DNA of 64,000 nt from Pararge aegeria (GCF_905163445.1 NC_053183.1:3286001-3350000); one strand, 5' to 3'. Shown: positions 8,067 to 18,705, counted from the first letter of the stretch. A program made the numbers and translations. The notes: generated from the letters alone by a model not told the origin.

Positions 8067-9255
8067 AGAACTGAAGGAGATCGAAATATGTCACTAGGCT
8101 GTCATAGCTTCAGACAATATGTATGAGTGTTTAGGTATAGGTTTCTTATTTATATTAATTATATTATTAATAGATTCTAAGTTCGCAGACCAATAAATAT
8201 TTCTGCACCACTGGTGCAGATAAAAAACTAGCAGTTCATAAATCATGAGCAAGGTGTGGCGAGACGAATAAATATTGTCCATACTAATGTTAAATATTAT
8301 AAATGCAAGAGTATGCCTGTTCGCTTGATTTTAATTAGTTACCAACGGCTCAACAGCTATATTTTTTTAAATGTATTGATAGCTGAACTCACGTGGATTT
8401 TCGCCGGAGATTGCGCGAATAGTTTCGAACCTAGAGGCTTTTAGACTTAAGCTTGTTCGCGCAACGCGGCACGAGTACGGCACACAGCGCCCTAACCAAG
8501 CAACCATTAAAATTGGTATTTTGAAATTGAGCTAGTTTAGTTGAAAGAACGCGGGGAGTAACCTAGGCTACTTTTTCCCAGGAAATTCAACCGTTCCCAC
8601 GAGATACAAAACCTTAATAAACGCGCACGAAGAACGCGTGACACTAACACTGAAAATAAAAAAACCTCTTACCTACCTATCTTACAATAACAAGAAGAGA
8701 AGTCGCGGATAATAACTACCTTTAAAGTAACAAAATCAGATATTTGTGCACAGCAAACGGCAACCGGCAGGTCCATCCAAAATGTTTGACATAATACATG
8801 TTATTTACCGATCGCTGTTTACATAGCTATTTCGCATTACATGCTCCGTGACTAAGTTGCGAGCATGATAAAATAATTAGTAATGTTCATGCATCACGGT
8901 ATTTACCTAATTCTTATCTACCTGCGGTTGTTTAAATTGTTTAGTATAGCAATTTACTTGGTGCATTTAAATGCATATCAAAAATATCAGAACTAGCTGG
9001 GTTCAAAACCGCTGAAGCCTGAAGGGGTTTAGAGTGGACCCTTTGAAATTTAAAATGACAAAAAAAGACTATTAATATAAATTTTATAGCAACAAAAAAT
9101 TTGATACATTTTCGTATAAATGAAGCTTGAATACTTAGTGCTACTACGAGTCGCAAAAAAACATTCGGCTACTACTAACTTATATTATCTGTGTATTTTT
9201 TTTATCTATGTATTTTTTTAGCGTGCAAATCTGTAATTATATGTATAGAAATGCG
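8067..9255. other. Unassigned, A/T-rich with one GC-richer patch
   Basis: A GC-richer stretch around 8390-8500 has several CG dinucleotides but no open frame with splice sites. The rest is A/T-rich. No repeat family recognised. Confidence 0.4.
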
Positions 9256-9261
9256 ATGTCC

Positions 9262-9395
9262 CGTCACTCATTCCGTTAGGTAGCCTGGAAGAGATCACTT
9301 TTAGTGATAAGGCCTCCTTTTGCACCTATTTAATTTATTTGTTACTGTGTGCGTTTTCTATATTATGCAATAAAGTTGTTCAACTAAATATACAA
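9262..9395 (+). mobile_element. LINE-C 3' end
   Basis: Shares GCCTGGAAGAGATCACTTTT, AGTGATAAGGCCTCCTTTTG and TATGCAATAAAGTTGTTCAA with the tails at 14793, 34561 (reverse) and 55493. These read as the 3' UTR and AATAAA-like end of a non-LTR retrotransposon. No coding part is attached. Confidence 0.65.
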
Positions 9396-10415
9396 CTTTT
9401 ATAGAAAAATGTGGGGGAACCCCTTTATACTGAATCTGCCTAACCCTCCTATACCCTCTTGAGTGTACAGCATATATATATGCCATAGCAGCAATACTAA
9501 TTTTATTTAATTAATTAAAGATATTTATTTAGTTTAAACCGGTTTCACCACTTCGGAACGTCAGGCGGCTTTTTAATCAGTTTATTGCATGTGGATTAAC
9601 ACATTAAACTTCCACCCCGCCCGCGCACTACTTCCGCTGTCTACTGTTATATTGAACACGAGCGTTCAATCAACCCGGTCAACGCTTAGACAAAGCAACC
9701 ACTCACTAATCATTTGATTGATTTCTTTACGAATTTAATTCCCGTTAACGAACCCAACAACACCGATATTACCGATTCCAAGCTATGCAGGCGGGCAGAC
9801 ATTTTCTCCATGGGGAAAAGACAAAATGTTTTCCGTCTTCCACAGTGTCATCCACTCTTCAAGCATGGCCGAACGGGTGGAAATAATGTCCAAATAATGT
9901 ATAATCGGCGATAACATTTTGTCTCCTGGCTATGTTATCAAAATATATGTTACGGCTACGTCCTGCTTAATAATATTCAGGATTCGTGTCACCGCTTGTA
10001 GAAATTACAAAGGTGTTGTAATGTTAGCTACCGAGAAGTAGACTTTACAAGTGCAGGATCTTCAGCAAATCGAACGTGCAAATCGGAATAACACACATCA
10101 TCTAGTCCAGATGATTTAAAGTGCAATTTTCCCATATCATAAGTGCATATTTCCCTGCTATGCGATCATTATATGACATTACTGCTATGTGGCCATAATG
10201 TGACCATTAACGGCACTTCCTTGTTGCAACAAACAAGTTGTGTACCACAAAAGGATTATGCAAATAGAACCGTATTAACCATTTCGAGAAACAAAAGGTT
10301 TATTACCCATGCAAATGGTCCATAGACCATAGGAAAATTGTTATGACGATATTTGTATAAAACTGGAAGATCTATTGTTGCTATGGTTCTTATATACTGC
10401 GAAAATATATTTCTA
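9396..10415. other. Mostly unassigned; family K fragment at about 9785-9905
   Basis: The stretch 9785-9905 (GGGCAGACATTTTCTCCATG, GGGAAAAGACAAAATGTTTT) matches family K at 12985. The remainder is A/T-rich with no supported gene. Confidence 0.45.
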
Positions 10416-10858
10416 CTAGCTGTTGCCCGCGACAACGTCTGCGTTTGATTTTGTTTTATGATGTGGCATTCAATTCAGTTGTAGATCTAAAAAAAATTAA
10501 AGTATGTAGTATCGCTAAGCCTTAACGGAGGGGTTTGCTGCTGTCCGCTGAGGAGATCTGTCCTGTATCTCCAACCACAGTTTGGGCAAAATTAAACACA
10601 TATTATAACCTCTATAGTACAACAATAATTATTTAAATCGGTTATAATTTGTCGAAGTTATGGTGTAAAATCGTCAAACACTCATCCCCTCTCCCAAAAG
10701 AACCGAGCCTAATGTCGGGACAAAAAGTATCCTATATTACTTCTAACACTTCCAAGAATATGTGTACAAAGTTTCATGAGGATCAGTTAAGTAGTTTTTG
10801 CGTAAAAGCGTAACAAACAAACTTGCATCCACATTTATAATATTAGTAGGGATAGGGA
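10416..10858 (+). repeat. CTAG-repeat, full length
   Basis: Runs from CTAGCTGTTGCCCGCGACAA to TTATAATATTAGTAGGGATA with the landmarks TGATGTGGCATTCAATTCAG, TTTGCTGCTGTCCGCTGAGG, TTTGGGCAAAATTAAACACA, ATCCTATATTACTTCTAACA and GTTTCATGAGGATCAGTTAA. It is collinear with copies at 17760, 36368 and (reverse) 35526. The 3' GGGATA-type tail resembles a retroposon microsatellite tail; no protein is encoded. Confidence 0.85.
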
Positions 10859-11475
10859 TTATGTATCGTCAATGCTGAACTAATACCCGCTTAACTAAAC
10901 CTAGACATCGTTATAGGCGAGATCTTTAGAAAAAAACGTTTCAGCTACTCTTAGGTGATAACTATTGGTGAACGGTTTATGTATGCGTGGAAATCTCCTT
11001 AGATCAGGCGTTACTTATATAAGCATTGAATTGTTTGTCGTTAGTGGAAACTGGAAACGGGTATAAAGGCCTCTTTCTATGGCACGGTTTGCCAATAATC
11101 GCAATAATCGGTGAATCGCAGTCGATTGTATCAGAGCAAAGAGGAAGCTGAAGCCTTTTCTCTGATATTTTTCCAGTCGCCTCGTGTGACACTCGCTGGA
11201 AGAGGAGAAAGGTGACATCTGTTTTCTGATCTGCCGTTACCACACTGCAATAACTTATAATTCTCAGATATTACGTGCGAGAGTAAAAAAGTAAACATAC
11301 CTAGATATAGTACTCATAAGACATATGTGGTATAGTTCAGTTATGTGCAATCGAGGAAGTCTCTGTAACAAAACAGTGGGAACGGAAAGGTATGGAATCG
11401 GAAATCTGAAATATTCCTTATAAGTTATTGTGAAAAATATTTAGATTCTAGTAGAAGTTTTTGCACTAAGCCCGT
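10859..11475. other. Unassigned sequence
   Basis: No family match. Two overlapping short open frames on the minus strand around 11004-11243 show no recognisable protein. Confidence 0.4.
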
Positions 11476-11481
11476 TCTCTG

Positions 11482-11591
11482 TAGTGGGGATAGGTGTGCA
11501 TAGGATGCTTGACCTGGGTAGAATCCCTTTATGAGTTATGCAAAAGTTTTAGCAGTGCTTTTGTGCTTGTATGTAGTGCACGCCACTGGTA
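11482..11591. mobile_element. hAT-type MITE, degenerate
   Basis: The right end is intact (TTTTGTGCTTGTATGTAGTG then CACGCCACTG). The left end is a worn TAGTGGGGATAGGTGTGCAT. The target duplication is not recognisable. Confidence 0.55.
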
Positions 11592-12975
11592 ATGGGTGGA
11601 TGTGACGATATTGATATTTGATTATATAACATTAATTAGTTTGTATATTTGTTGTGTGTAAAACGTAAATGATGTTAAGCTCTTTCGTTCTGGTGCCTCC
11701 TTAATCTTTCTCCTTTTTTAAAAAATCCTTTTAGAACCGAATGATTTTCTGGAATGCAAAGTATATTACTCTTCGTTCTTTCAACTAACTCTATGCCAAA
11801 GATCAAGTTAGATTGGTCGCTTAGTTGGAGTGAAGAAAGGACCAACAGGATTTTAACTAAACAGAAAAACTCATGAAAAGTATAAGTAGGTTTAAAATTA
11901 TATCAGCCTTGTTATCTTTAATTGTCTTTCTAAAAATATCACTACTACAAGTATATAATAAGTATTTATACATAAGTGATAAGAATCCGTACCGTTCGTT
12001 CGTATGTTACTTTTGTTAGGTCCAACTGGTCTCAATGAAATTTGGCAGTCATATTGTATCTTAAGTACAATATGAACGTAAGTTTCTTGAAGATTGACAT
12101 AGGGTATTTATCCCGTGAAAGCTTGTGGTAAAAATTACTCACGTGATTTAAAAAGTTGCGTTAGTTACCTATGCATAGTTTATCCGTAAAACTTATCCTT
12201 GTGAAATAGTTTGAATCCTGAACACATTTTATCTCCGGAAAAAAAAATAACATAAATGTGGCAGAGTTGCGGACTACTATATAAATAATTCGAAGTCATG
12301 CTTTAAATCACATGTTTTCCATTGAACATTTCATCAGGTGTTTGCTATGGTAATTAAACCATTGCTCTTATATGACATCTGCGATCAGTGTCCTAGCTAT
12401 ATGAATCATATTAAGGATACGCTAGCTGTAGTAGTTGCTATGCAAAGCATGTTGTATATGCCTTTTAAGGAGAAAAGCCTGCGGCTTGTTAACAATTTAT
12501 TTTCAGCTAAGGAAAACTTTACTACTCTAGTCGTAGAACCTTTAGAAAAATAATACTTCATTACTAACCAAACATGAGAGTGGCAAAAACGAAATTAATA
12601 ACTTTTAAATTAAGATAAAATAAACAGGAATTCAGTAAATTAGGTGTTTTTGTGCGATTTTGTAATTTTACGTTTACCAGTTTATTTATGTTTCAAATTT
12701 TTTTAAGGAAATTAGATAGTGTATTTCTAGGGTATATTAAACTTTTAATGCGAAAATAATTCTACTATGTAAATATAAATTTCAATTATATTTTGGTACA
12801 AACAAAAAAGTGACAACTAAATAAAATCCAAAACATTTTCGAAACCACCGCAGCGAAGGATACTTAGTACCTAACATGCTGGAACCATTAGTCCTTTGAA
12901 TGGCCAAAGTAAACTGACTAACTTACTAACTCTAAATAAATGTCATTTTACAATAATTATTGGTAATTTGGCTTG
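11592..12975. other. Mostly unassigned; CTAG-type fragment at 11745-11860 and an unknown ORF at 12338-12553
   Basis: The piece TCGTTCTTTCAACTAACTCT with GATCAAGTTAGATTGGTCGC belongs to the repeat at 7681. The 71-codon frame at 12338-12553 has no recognisable domain. It could be chance. No repeat or splice structure makes it convincing. Confidence 0.35.
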
Positions 12976-12984
12976 CCCCTACCC

Positions 12985-13240
12985 CTAAAAGGTTATGCTG
13001 CTGCCATCATGACATTCTGCTAGCATGGCTAGCGTGAGCAAGAGACATTTCCTCCGCAGGGAAAGGACAAAATGTTTATCAACTCCTACAGTTTTATCCA
13101 CGCAAACGTGGGGAAATGATGTACCTAATAGTGTTAACCGGGGTAAAGGTCGCAATTCCCTGGTGCCTTGCTTGAACAGTCTAAAAATTTTATCCTCTGC
13201 CTCTGCAAATGAAAAAGCGGTCAAGGCTATCTGAGGATTA
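12985..13240 (+). repeat. Family K dispersed repeat
   Basis: GCAAGAGACATTTCCTCCGC, GGGAAAGGACAAAATGTTTA and CTACAGTTTTATCCACGCAA recur, diverged, at 9785 and 19995. The plus-strand 69-codon frame is a by-product of the repeat. Confidence 0.5.
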
Positions 13241-13520
13241 TTAAAAAACATTTAATAGTATAAGTTAGTAGACAAAAAAAACAATGTTGCTTAGTTTACG
13301 ATCTATATTATTAAACTGTACAGTGATCACCTGATTACCTACCTATGAAGAAATGTTGGGCAGCGCTACCTTATTCGATGTAATACACGTATCACATGTT
13401 TTATGCACTAGGTACATTCTTGTTCGCTAAGACAAGTCTGTGATAAAATCTTTTAATAATTCTCGAACGAGAGATAGAAAAAGTATTTAAAACTTAACCT
13501 ATTAGTTACAGACATCTAGA

Positions 13521-13766
13521 GATTTTATTTATACGGAATGAAATTTTGAGATTTTTTCAGTAGATTTTAGTATGCTTTTTGTGACAGAGCTCGTCCGGGG
13601 AATTTCTCACAAATGTTACTTAATGTCCTGAAACTAGATACAAGATTTTATTTTTACGGAGTGAAATTTGGAATTTTGTCAGTAGGTAGTAGTTTTTACT
13701 ATGTTTTTTGAGACAGAGCTCGTCAGGGTATTTCTTACAATCAGTAGGTTACTTGATGTCCTGAAA
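13521..13766 (+). repeat. Tandem duplication, 123-bp period, two units
   Basis: Units 13521-13643 and 13644-13766 share GATTTTATTT, ACGGA(A/G)TGAAATTT, GACAGAGCTCGTC and TGATGTCCTGAAACT or close variants. The unit contains the start of family G (GACAGAGCTCGTCCGGGG), and the family G copy continues directly after it. Confidence 0.8.
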
Positions 13767-14125
13767 CTCCACTGAGATTACTAAGTACTACCACCATGCT
13801 TATTGCTGCCGCTAAGCAGCATTGCTTTTTTTATATATATTAATAGCGGGCAAACGAGCAAGTGGGTCACCTGATGGTAAGTGATCACCGCCGCACATAA
13901 AAAAGCTTTGCTTAGCGGCAATTTCAATGCTATGCACCGGCCTGAAGGACGTGGTTGCCGGTGTACTTACGGGCATATGAGGCTTAACACCCACTCTTCA
14001 GGTTGATGGACACAGCGGCAGCAGAACGTGTTCCTCGCATGCCCTGAGAAGTGCTGCTCTGTTTACAGGCAATGGATTTCCACTTGCCATCAGGTGGCCA
14101 TCCACTCGGTCTGTCAATTATTACT
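13767..14125 (+). repeat. Family G repeat carrying a nested family M fragment
   Basis: The family G line reads CATGCTTATTGCTGCCGCTA, then breaks. Family M sequence (TAATAGCGGGCAAACGAGCA, AGTGGGTCACCTGATGGTAA, GTGATCACCGCCGCACATAA) occupies about 13826-13903. Family G then resumes with TGCTTAGCGGCAATTTCAAT, GGACGTGGTTGCCGGTGTAC and the end GGTCTGTCAATTATTAC. This is a nested insertion. The same family M piece stands at 25845. Confidence 0.7.
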
Positions 14126-14785
14126 ATAAAAAAAGATGTGACAGCATTTAGGAGAAATATCTGTTTGGCATAGAAAGTTTTGTAGGAATCATTAGCTGTC
14201 GGTTTTAGTCAGAATAATCTGCATAGTTATGAGAAGGTAAATGTCATGTTATTCATGTATTGAGAATGAAACCTGTTCTTGTTATAAAAAATAAGTTTTT
14301 TTTAATTCATTGATTTGAGAAATAATTTTTGGAAATCTGGAAATCTTGCAATATGATTAAAAAAAAAACAAACAGACTTATTACCTACCTGTATTCTCAT
14401 TTTATTGCTTAACAAACAAAGTTATTTTTTTTTACCATATTACATTGTATGTGTGTTTGTCACTGAGCATGGAGAGTACATGCCCAACATCTCTGAAAAT
14501 CACGACTGGTCAATCAACCCAGTCAACGATCACCCAAGGAAATTTGTCAATTATAGCATACCTTAATATACTTATATATTTTTCCCGATACCGTTTTCAA
14601 AAAAGCTTTTAATTTTGACCTCATCCGTAAAGAACTTAAATATTAGATCTTAATTTAAATATTAATCAATTAATGCATATGATTTTAACCAGTCCGCACA
14701 TTCAACGTCAACCTATCCAGCCAACTGAGCCAGCATGGTGGATTACATCCTTAATGAATATTTTAATGAATTCTTAGTTTTCCTA
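14126..14785. other. AT-rich, nothing recognised
   Basis: No open frame above 60 codons and no family match in the window. Confidence 0.45.
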
Positions 14786-14792
14786 ATCATAT

Positions 14793-14886
14793 GGTTGCCT
14801 GGAAGAGATCGGTAATATCTAATCGGTATACTAAGCGGTAAGGCCGCCTTTTGTATCCTTCTTTTTAAGTTTCCTCTTGTAGTATC
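14793..14886 (+). mobile_element. LINE-C 3' end fragment
   Basis: GGTTGCCTGGAAGAGATCGG and GCGGTAAGGCCGCCTTTTGT match the LINE-C tail. It is cut short by the SINE-2 that begins at 14890. Confidence 0.65.
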
Positions 14887-14889
14887 TAT

Positions 14890-15165
14890 TTTGACGGCCG
14901 ATTGGCGCAGTGGGCAGCGACCCTGCTTTCTGAGTCCAAAGCCGTGGGTTCGATTCCCACAACTGGACAGTGTTTTTCTGTGGTTGGGTGTTTATTTGTA
15001 TATAATAAGTATTTATGTTATTTTTATAGATATTCATCCGTCATCTTAGTACCCATAACACAAGCTACGCTTACTTTGGGGCTAGATGGCGATGTATGTA
15101 GTGTATTGTAGTATATTTGTTATTTTTTTAGGCGTACAAATAAAGTGTATAAATAAATAAAATAA
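14890..15165 (+). mobile_element. SINE-2, full length
   Basis: tRNA-like head starting TTTGACGGCCGATTGGCGCA: A-box TGGCGCAGTGGG, B-box GGTTCGATTCC within CGTGGGTTCGATTCCCACAA. The body has AGTATTTATGTTATTTTTAT, TCATCTTAGTACCCATAACA, CAAGCTACGCTTACTTTGG and GCTAGATGGCGATGTATGTA. It ends in an A/T-rich AAATAAAGTG tail. A tRNA-finder may call the head as a tRNA, but the downstream body shared with five other copies shows it is a SINE. Confidence 0.9.
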
Positions 15166-15495
15166 TGAATATACCTATCGCCTCGTACAGTTCAGCAGTA
15201 GTTACTTTTAATGAACTAGAATAATTACAATACGGCGGGGTCGCCGGCTGACTATTAGCCGGATAAACGAGACGATGACCCTGCATTGTCGTGACGCTTT
15301 TATCTTGACGACTCTTGGGAGTGTCCGGCCCTCGTTCAAACCTTGACAGCTGACAGCTTTATTAATTGAACTCAGAGCTAGACACAGTAATCCACACCGT
15401 GAACCCACTTCATTAATTGACACCGCTTAATAAATCGAAGATAATGATACTGATAGTGGACGTAAAAACAACAGTTTTGATAGCCCGTAAAAATC
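15166..15495. other. Unassigned, moderately GC-rich
   Basis: The segment 15226-15410 is richer in GC, including GGCGGGGTCGCCGGCTGACT, and has a short minus-strand open frame without recognisable protein. It is bounded by two related ATTAATTGA motifs. Unknown. Confidence 0.35.
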
Positions 15496-15797
15496 TATAA
15501 CCCATTACCGGCTTACTACAGGTCACGGGTCTCCTCTCAGACTGAGAAGGGTTAAGGCCGTAGTGTACCACGCTGGCCAAGTGCGGATTGGTAGACTTCA
15601 CACGCCCTTGAGAACGATATGGAGAACTCTCAGGCATGCAGGTTTCCTCGCGATGTTTTCCTTCACCGTTAAAAACAATTGATAGTTCAATTGCTTAAAT
15701 TAAAAATGCACATAACTCCGAAATTTATTGGTGCTGGGCTCGAACTCTGCCTCCACGAAAGGAAAGCCGAAGTCTTACCTACTGGTTCATTATCCGT
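15496..15797 (-). mobile_element. SINE-1B, near full length
   Basis: Reverse orientation. It carries the 1B diagnostic sequences: CTACCAATCCGCACTTGGCC on the complement, a CAGTCTGAGAGGAGACCC stretch, and a head with GGCTTTCCTTTCGTGGAGGC. This distinguishes it from 1A, which has CCACCAATCC and CATTGTGGGAGGAGACCC. Confidence 0.85.
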
Positions 15798-16052
15798 CCT
15801 TTATATTTAAGGTAATACCTCTAATCGGTTTTTACGCGACATTGTACCGGAAAGGTAAGCTACCTTTCCGGTACAATGTCGCGTAATGGCGGCCCGTCTT
15901 CATCAGTGGGTTGGTAACTAGCTACGGCTGAAACCTTGGACTAGACCAGAAAAAAATATTCGAAAATTATAAATATCCAACTTGCCCTCGCCTGGGTTCT
16001 AACCAGGGCCTTCCACTGGCAAGGCCAAAGCGCTCATCACTGCGCCAGAAAG
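15798..16052 (-). mobile_element. SINE-3 copy with internal inverted duplication
   Basis: Reverse-orientation SINE-3: CTCTAATCGGTTTTTACGCG, then an inverted duplication, then GGTTGGTAACTAGCTACGGC, AAAAAAATATTCGAAAATTA and a head ending AAGCGCTCATCACTGCGCC. At 15832-15886 the normal SINE segment is followed by its own reverse complement, replacing the expected AATCGCTTAGCGG part. Confidence 0.8.
15832..15886. repeat. Perfect 26-bp hairpin with 3-nt loop inside SINE-3
   Basis: Left arm 15832-15857 and right arm 15861-15886 are exact reverse complements; the loop is AGC. The left arm (ACGCGACATTGTACCGGAAA) is ordinary SINE-3 sequence and the right arm is foreign to the SINE consensus. The hairpin therefore arose locally. 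Confidence 0.9.
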
Positions 16053-16061
16053 GGCGTATGG

Positions 16062-16333
16062 GGCTTCGTCTTCACTGTTCGAATTCCAGCACGCACCTTA
16101 AACTTTTCTAAGCTATGTGCGTTTTAATCAATTAAAATATCACTCGCTTCAACTGTGAAGAAAAACATCGTGAGGAAACCTGCATACCTGAGAATTCTGC
16201 ATTCTGAAAGGTGTATGAAGTCCACCAATCCGTACTGGGCCAGCGTGGTGGACTACGGCCTTGACCCCTTCTCTTGTGGGAGGAGACCCATGCTCTGTAG
16301 TGGGCCGGTAATGGGTTGATATGATGATGATAT
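16062..16333 (+). mobile_element. SINE-1A lacking the first part of the head
   Basis: Starts near the B-box (TTCGAATTCCAGCACGCACC) and runs through the body (GGCCAGCGTGGTGGACTACG) to the tail TGATATGATGATGATAT. It abuts the head of the preceding SINE-3. Confidence 0.85.
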
Positions 16334-16399
16334 AGTGGACCAAGTAGTTCATGTCCAACCGACATGAAAACACACACATACACCCATATTTACACAGTA

Positions 16400-16700
16400 C
16401 ACACAATCGTTAAAATCTTGGCTAACAGTCTTGTTGGACTACCAATAAAGACATGTGGTATCCATTCCGTCGTAGATAAAAACTATCGACTTACAAATAA
16501 GTTAATCTATCTAACTTCCATTTGCAGAAACTTGTTATGTTGTGTCTGCTATATAAAGACGCGGGAAAACTAGACGAGCATTTTATGTCTGTGAGTCAGG
16601 CTTTTAATCAACTCAGTGTTTCCCGCGACTTTTCTCTGTATCATTTCTGATAAATAAACTTTTACCGTCACATCGTGATTTTTAACCGTCGACATCGACA
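16400..16700 (+). promoter_or_regulatory. TATA-containing promoter-like or LTR-like segment
   Basis: CTATATAAAGACGCGGGAAA at about 16549 looks like a TATA box. A polyadenylation-type signal (GATAAATAAACTTTTACCGT) follows about 100 bp later. TATA box then AATAAA within about 100 bp is the arrangement of U3-R-U5 in an LTR. No matching second LTR, primer-binding site or target duplication was seen, so this could equally be chance or an unrelated promoter. Confidence 0.25.
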
Positions 16701-16837
16701 GCACCATAATGTATCCGATTTAAAGTAACTTAGTGTCCTGGGCCACAACCACAAAACGCCGCGGAAGGCATATTTTATCTCTAGTGAGCAGTTAATATTT
16801 TTAGGGTATAGCGGCCACCGGCGTCAGCCGTGTACGT

Positions 16838-17130
16838 CGAATCCATATCTAGATCTCCTAGGTCATGCACTCTTGGCAGAGTGGTCGACGTTGACGATGA
16901 TACATTTTCTTTGGCTACAGCAGCCCCCGCTATTCGCCTCCACTTGATACAGTCTTCATGGTTTCAGGAACTGTTTGTTTCTATGGAGGTTTGTGTTGCA
17001 GCTTTTATTATGTCTGTCCAACGCGTGACCGTTTGCCTTCCACTTTCGCCTGGACAACGAATCCATATACAATGTATGAAATGTACAGATTATATGCGAG
17101 AAGCGGGGCGCGGCGTATCGTAGTTGTGGC
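16838..17130 (-). pseudogene. Decayed LINE ORF, C-terminal region
   Basis: On the minus strand one frame reads GESGRQTVTRWTDIIKAATQ, then an in-frame stop, then CIKWRRIAGAAVAKENVSSS and TSTTLPRVHDLGDLDMD. The GRxxxRWxDxIKxA then WRRIA pattern is the standard C-terminal tail of insect LINE reverse transcriptase proteins. The stop codon and absence of the RT core show a dead fragment. The 97-codon frame on the plus strand is its antisense shadow. Confidence 0.6.
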
Positions 17131-17755
17131 CAGTGAACCGTGTGTCACTAAACAATATTCCAATTAATTGAATTTTACTACACTAGTAATAAGAAAACTA
17201 AAACACAGTTGAACACATAAAAAACCTATTCTAACGCTTTCTTTCTGTTGAATCCCGCCACAGCACCGCACTGCTGACACTCTATATAGAATGCTTCTTA
17301 CTACATCAAACTATAATTTTATTTTATGTTTTACCAATACACGACAAATTGTCTGGGCCACTATTGCTCGAAGAAAAACAAGTCAACGTTTATAATTTTT
17401 TTTTACTATTACCGATAGTTAATAAAAAAATAAGGTAGATAAAGTAATAGTTTAGGTAGCCCGTCAAAATAATAAAAATGAAATAACGAATTGATGACCT
17501 TTTTACGGAATTGGGACAAGGTCCATAGTCCATAGCGACCCTTCGTGCGACTACCGCATTTTAATACAAGGTTGGGTAGGAAACAGAAATTAGGGCGTAA
17601 TGACCTTCGTACTGTTACTTTTATTACAATAAAATAAGAACTATGTTCGAAGCATCGCTAAGTGATCAAATCAGAACTGAGAATCCTTAAAAGAATCTGA
17701 GTTAAAGATGAGGCAGTTTCATTTAAAAAATTAAAATATTGACTAATTTATAATT
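17131..17755. other. AT-rich, nothing recognised
   Basis: No frame, repeat or splice-flanked block supported. Confidence 0.45.
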
Positions 17756-17759
17756 ATAC

Positions 17760-18259
17760 TAGCCTTCGACTTCGACTGCGTTTGTTTTATTTATATTATA
17801 AATTTTTCAATTTACACAATAAACAATATCTAAAAATAACTGTCTAATGAGACTCAGCTCTTTATGTATTTAGGATAGCTAAGCCTTAAATGACCGGTTT
17901 GCTGCCGTCCGCTAAGGAGTTCTGTCTTCTATCTCCAATCATCATTCATTCATCATTGAACACGAAATTTGGGCAAAATTAAACAGTTATTATAACCTCT
18001 AAAGTACAAAAATAATTATTGAAATCGGTTATTATTTGACGGCGTTTTGGTGTAAAATCGTCAAACTTTCGTCCTCTCTCCCAAAAGAACTGAGCTTAAT
18101 TTCAAAATTAAAAGTATCCTATATTACTTCTAACACTTCCAAGAATATGTGTACAATGTTTCATGAGGATCGGTTAAGTAGTTTTTGCGTGAAAGCGTAA
18201 CAAACAAACTTACATTCACATTTATAATATTAGTAGGATAGGATAGGATAGGATAGGAT
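17760..18259 (+). repeat. CTAG-repeat, full length, with (GGATA)n tail
   Basis: Starts TAGCCTTCGACTTCGACTGC, has TTTGCTGCCGTCCGCTAAGG, GGGCAAAATTAAACAGTTAT, AAAGTATCCTATATTACTTC and TTCATGAGGATCGGTTAAGT. It ends TTTATAATATTAGTAGGATA followed by four to five GGATA repeats. An expanded 3' terminal simple repeat supports a retroposed element. The repeat is not the insect telomere unit TTAGG. Confidence 0.85.
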
Positions 18260-18299
18260 TACAGTGACTTGAAGAAACACTGAAAATGCGCCATATACG

Positions 18300-18485
18300 C
18301 CATTCTGATAACCATCGTAAGTGCCCAAGACGGCACTATATCCCCTCTTGATTAAAAGGGCTGCCTTGCCTTCCAGCAGGTCCATAATTATATTATATAT
18401 CCCCGGACAGAGGATATAATTAACGTGTCCACCTGCTAAAGCACGGGAACAGATAATAGGAGAAGTTTACCCCTGTTTATATATT
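18300..18485 (-). repeat. Family K segment
   Basis: GAGGATATAATTAACGTGTC and CACCTGCTAAAGCACGGGAA recur at 30490 (CAAGAGATATAATTAACGTG, CCACCTGCCTGCACAGGAAT) and inverted at 20150. Class unknown. Confidence 0.5.
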
Positions 18486-18705
18486 TTCAAATGACAATGT
18501 GAGATGGTAATAACAAAAAGAACACCCGGCTAAGCTTTGTTGTGGGTTTCTTCTTAGGCCAGGGCGCGTTTGGATCTCTCGTAGTTTTAAGTTTACGAAT
18601 TTAGTTATCGCCATCACTACTCACTGCTATGTACACATTTTGTATATAATAAACGCATCAAAAGTGCCATCTATGTGCCTATTTGAATAAGACTTTGACT
18701 TTATT
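18486..18705 (+). mobile_element. LINE-A 3' end
   Basis: Same tail as at 26590-26830: ATGACAATGTGAGATGGTAA, AAGAACACCCGGCTAAGCTT, GGGTTTCTTCTTAGGCCAGG, AAAGTGCCATCTATGTGCCT and the end GAATAAGACTTTGACTTT. Confidence 0.75.

Noticed and set aside
9000..9160. Possible coding block on the minus strand (71 codons)
   Set aside because: A/T-rich, no splice sites, no domain.
14890..14975. tRNA-like sequence with good A and B boxes
   Set aside because: It is the head of SINE-2; the same head plus body recurs at 24198 and 60610, so it is not a tRNA gene.
18236..18258. (GGATA)n run considered as telomere-type repeat
   Set aside because: The insect telomere unit is TTAGG; this is the terminal simple repeat of a CTAG-repeat insertion.
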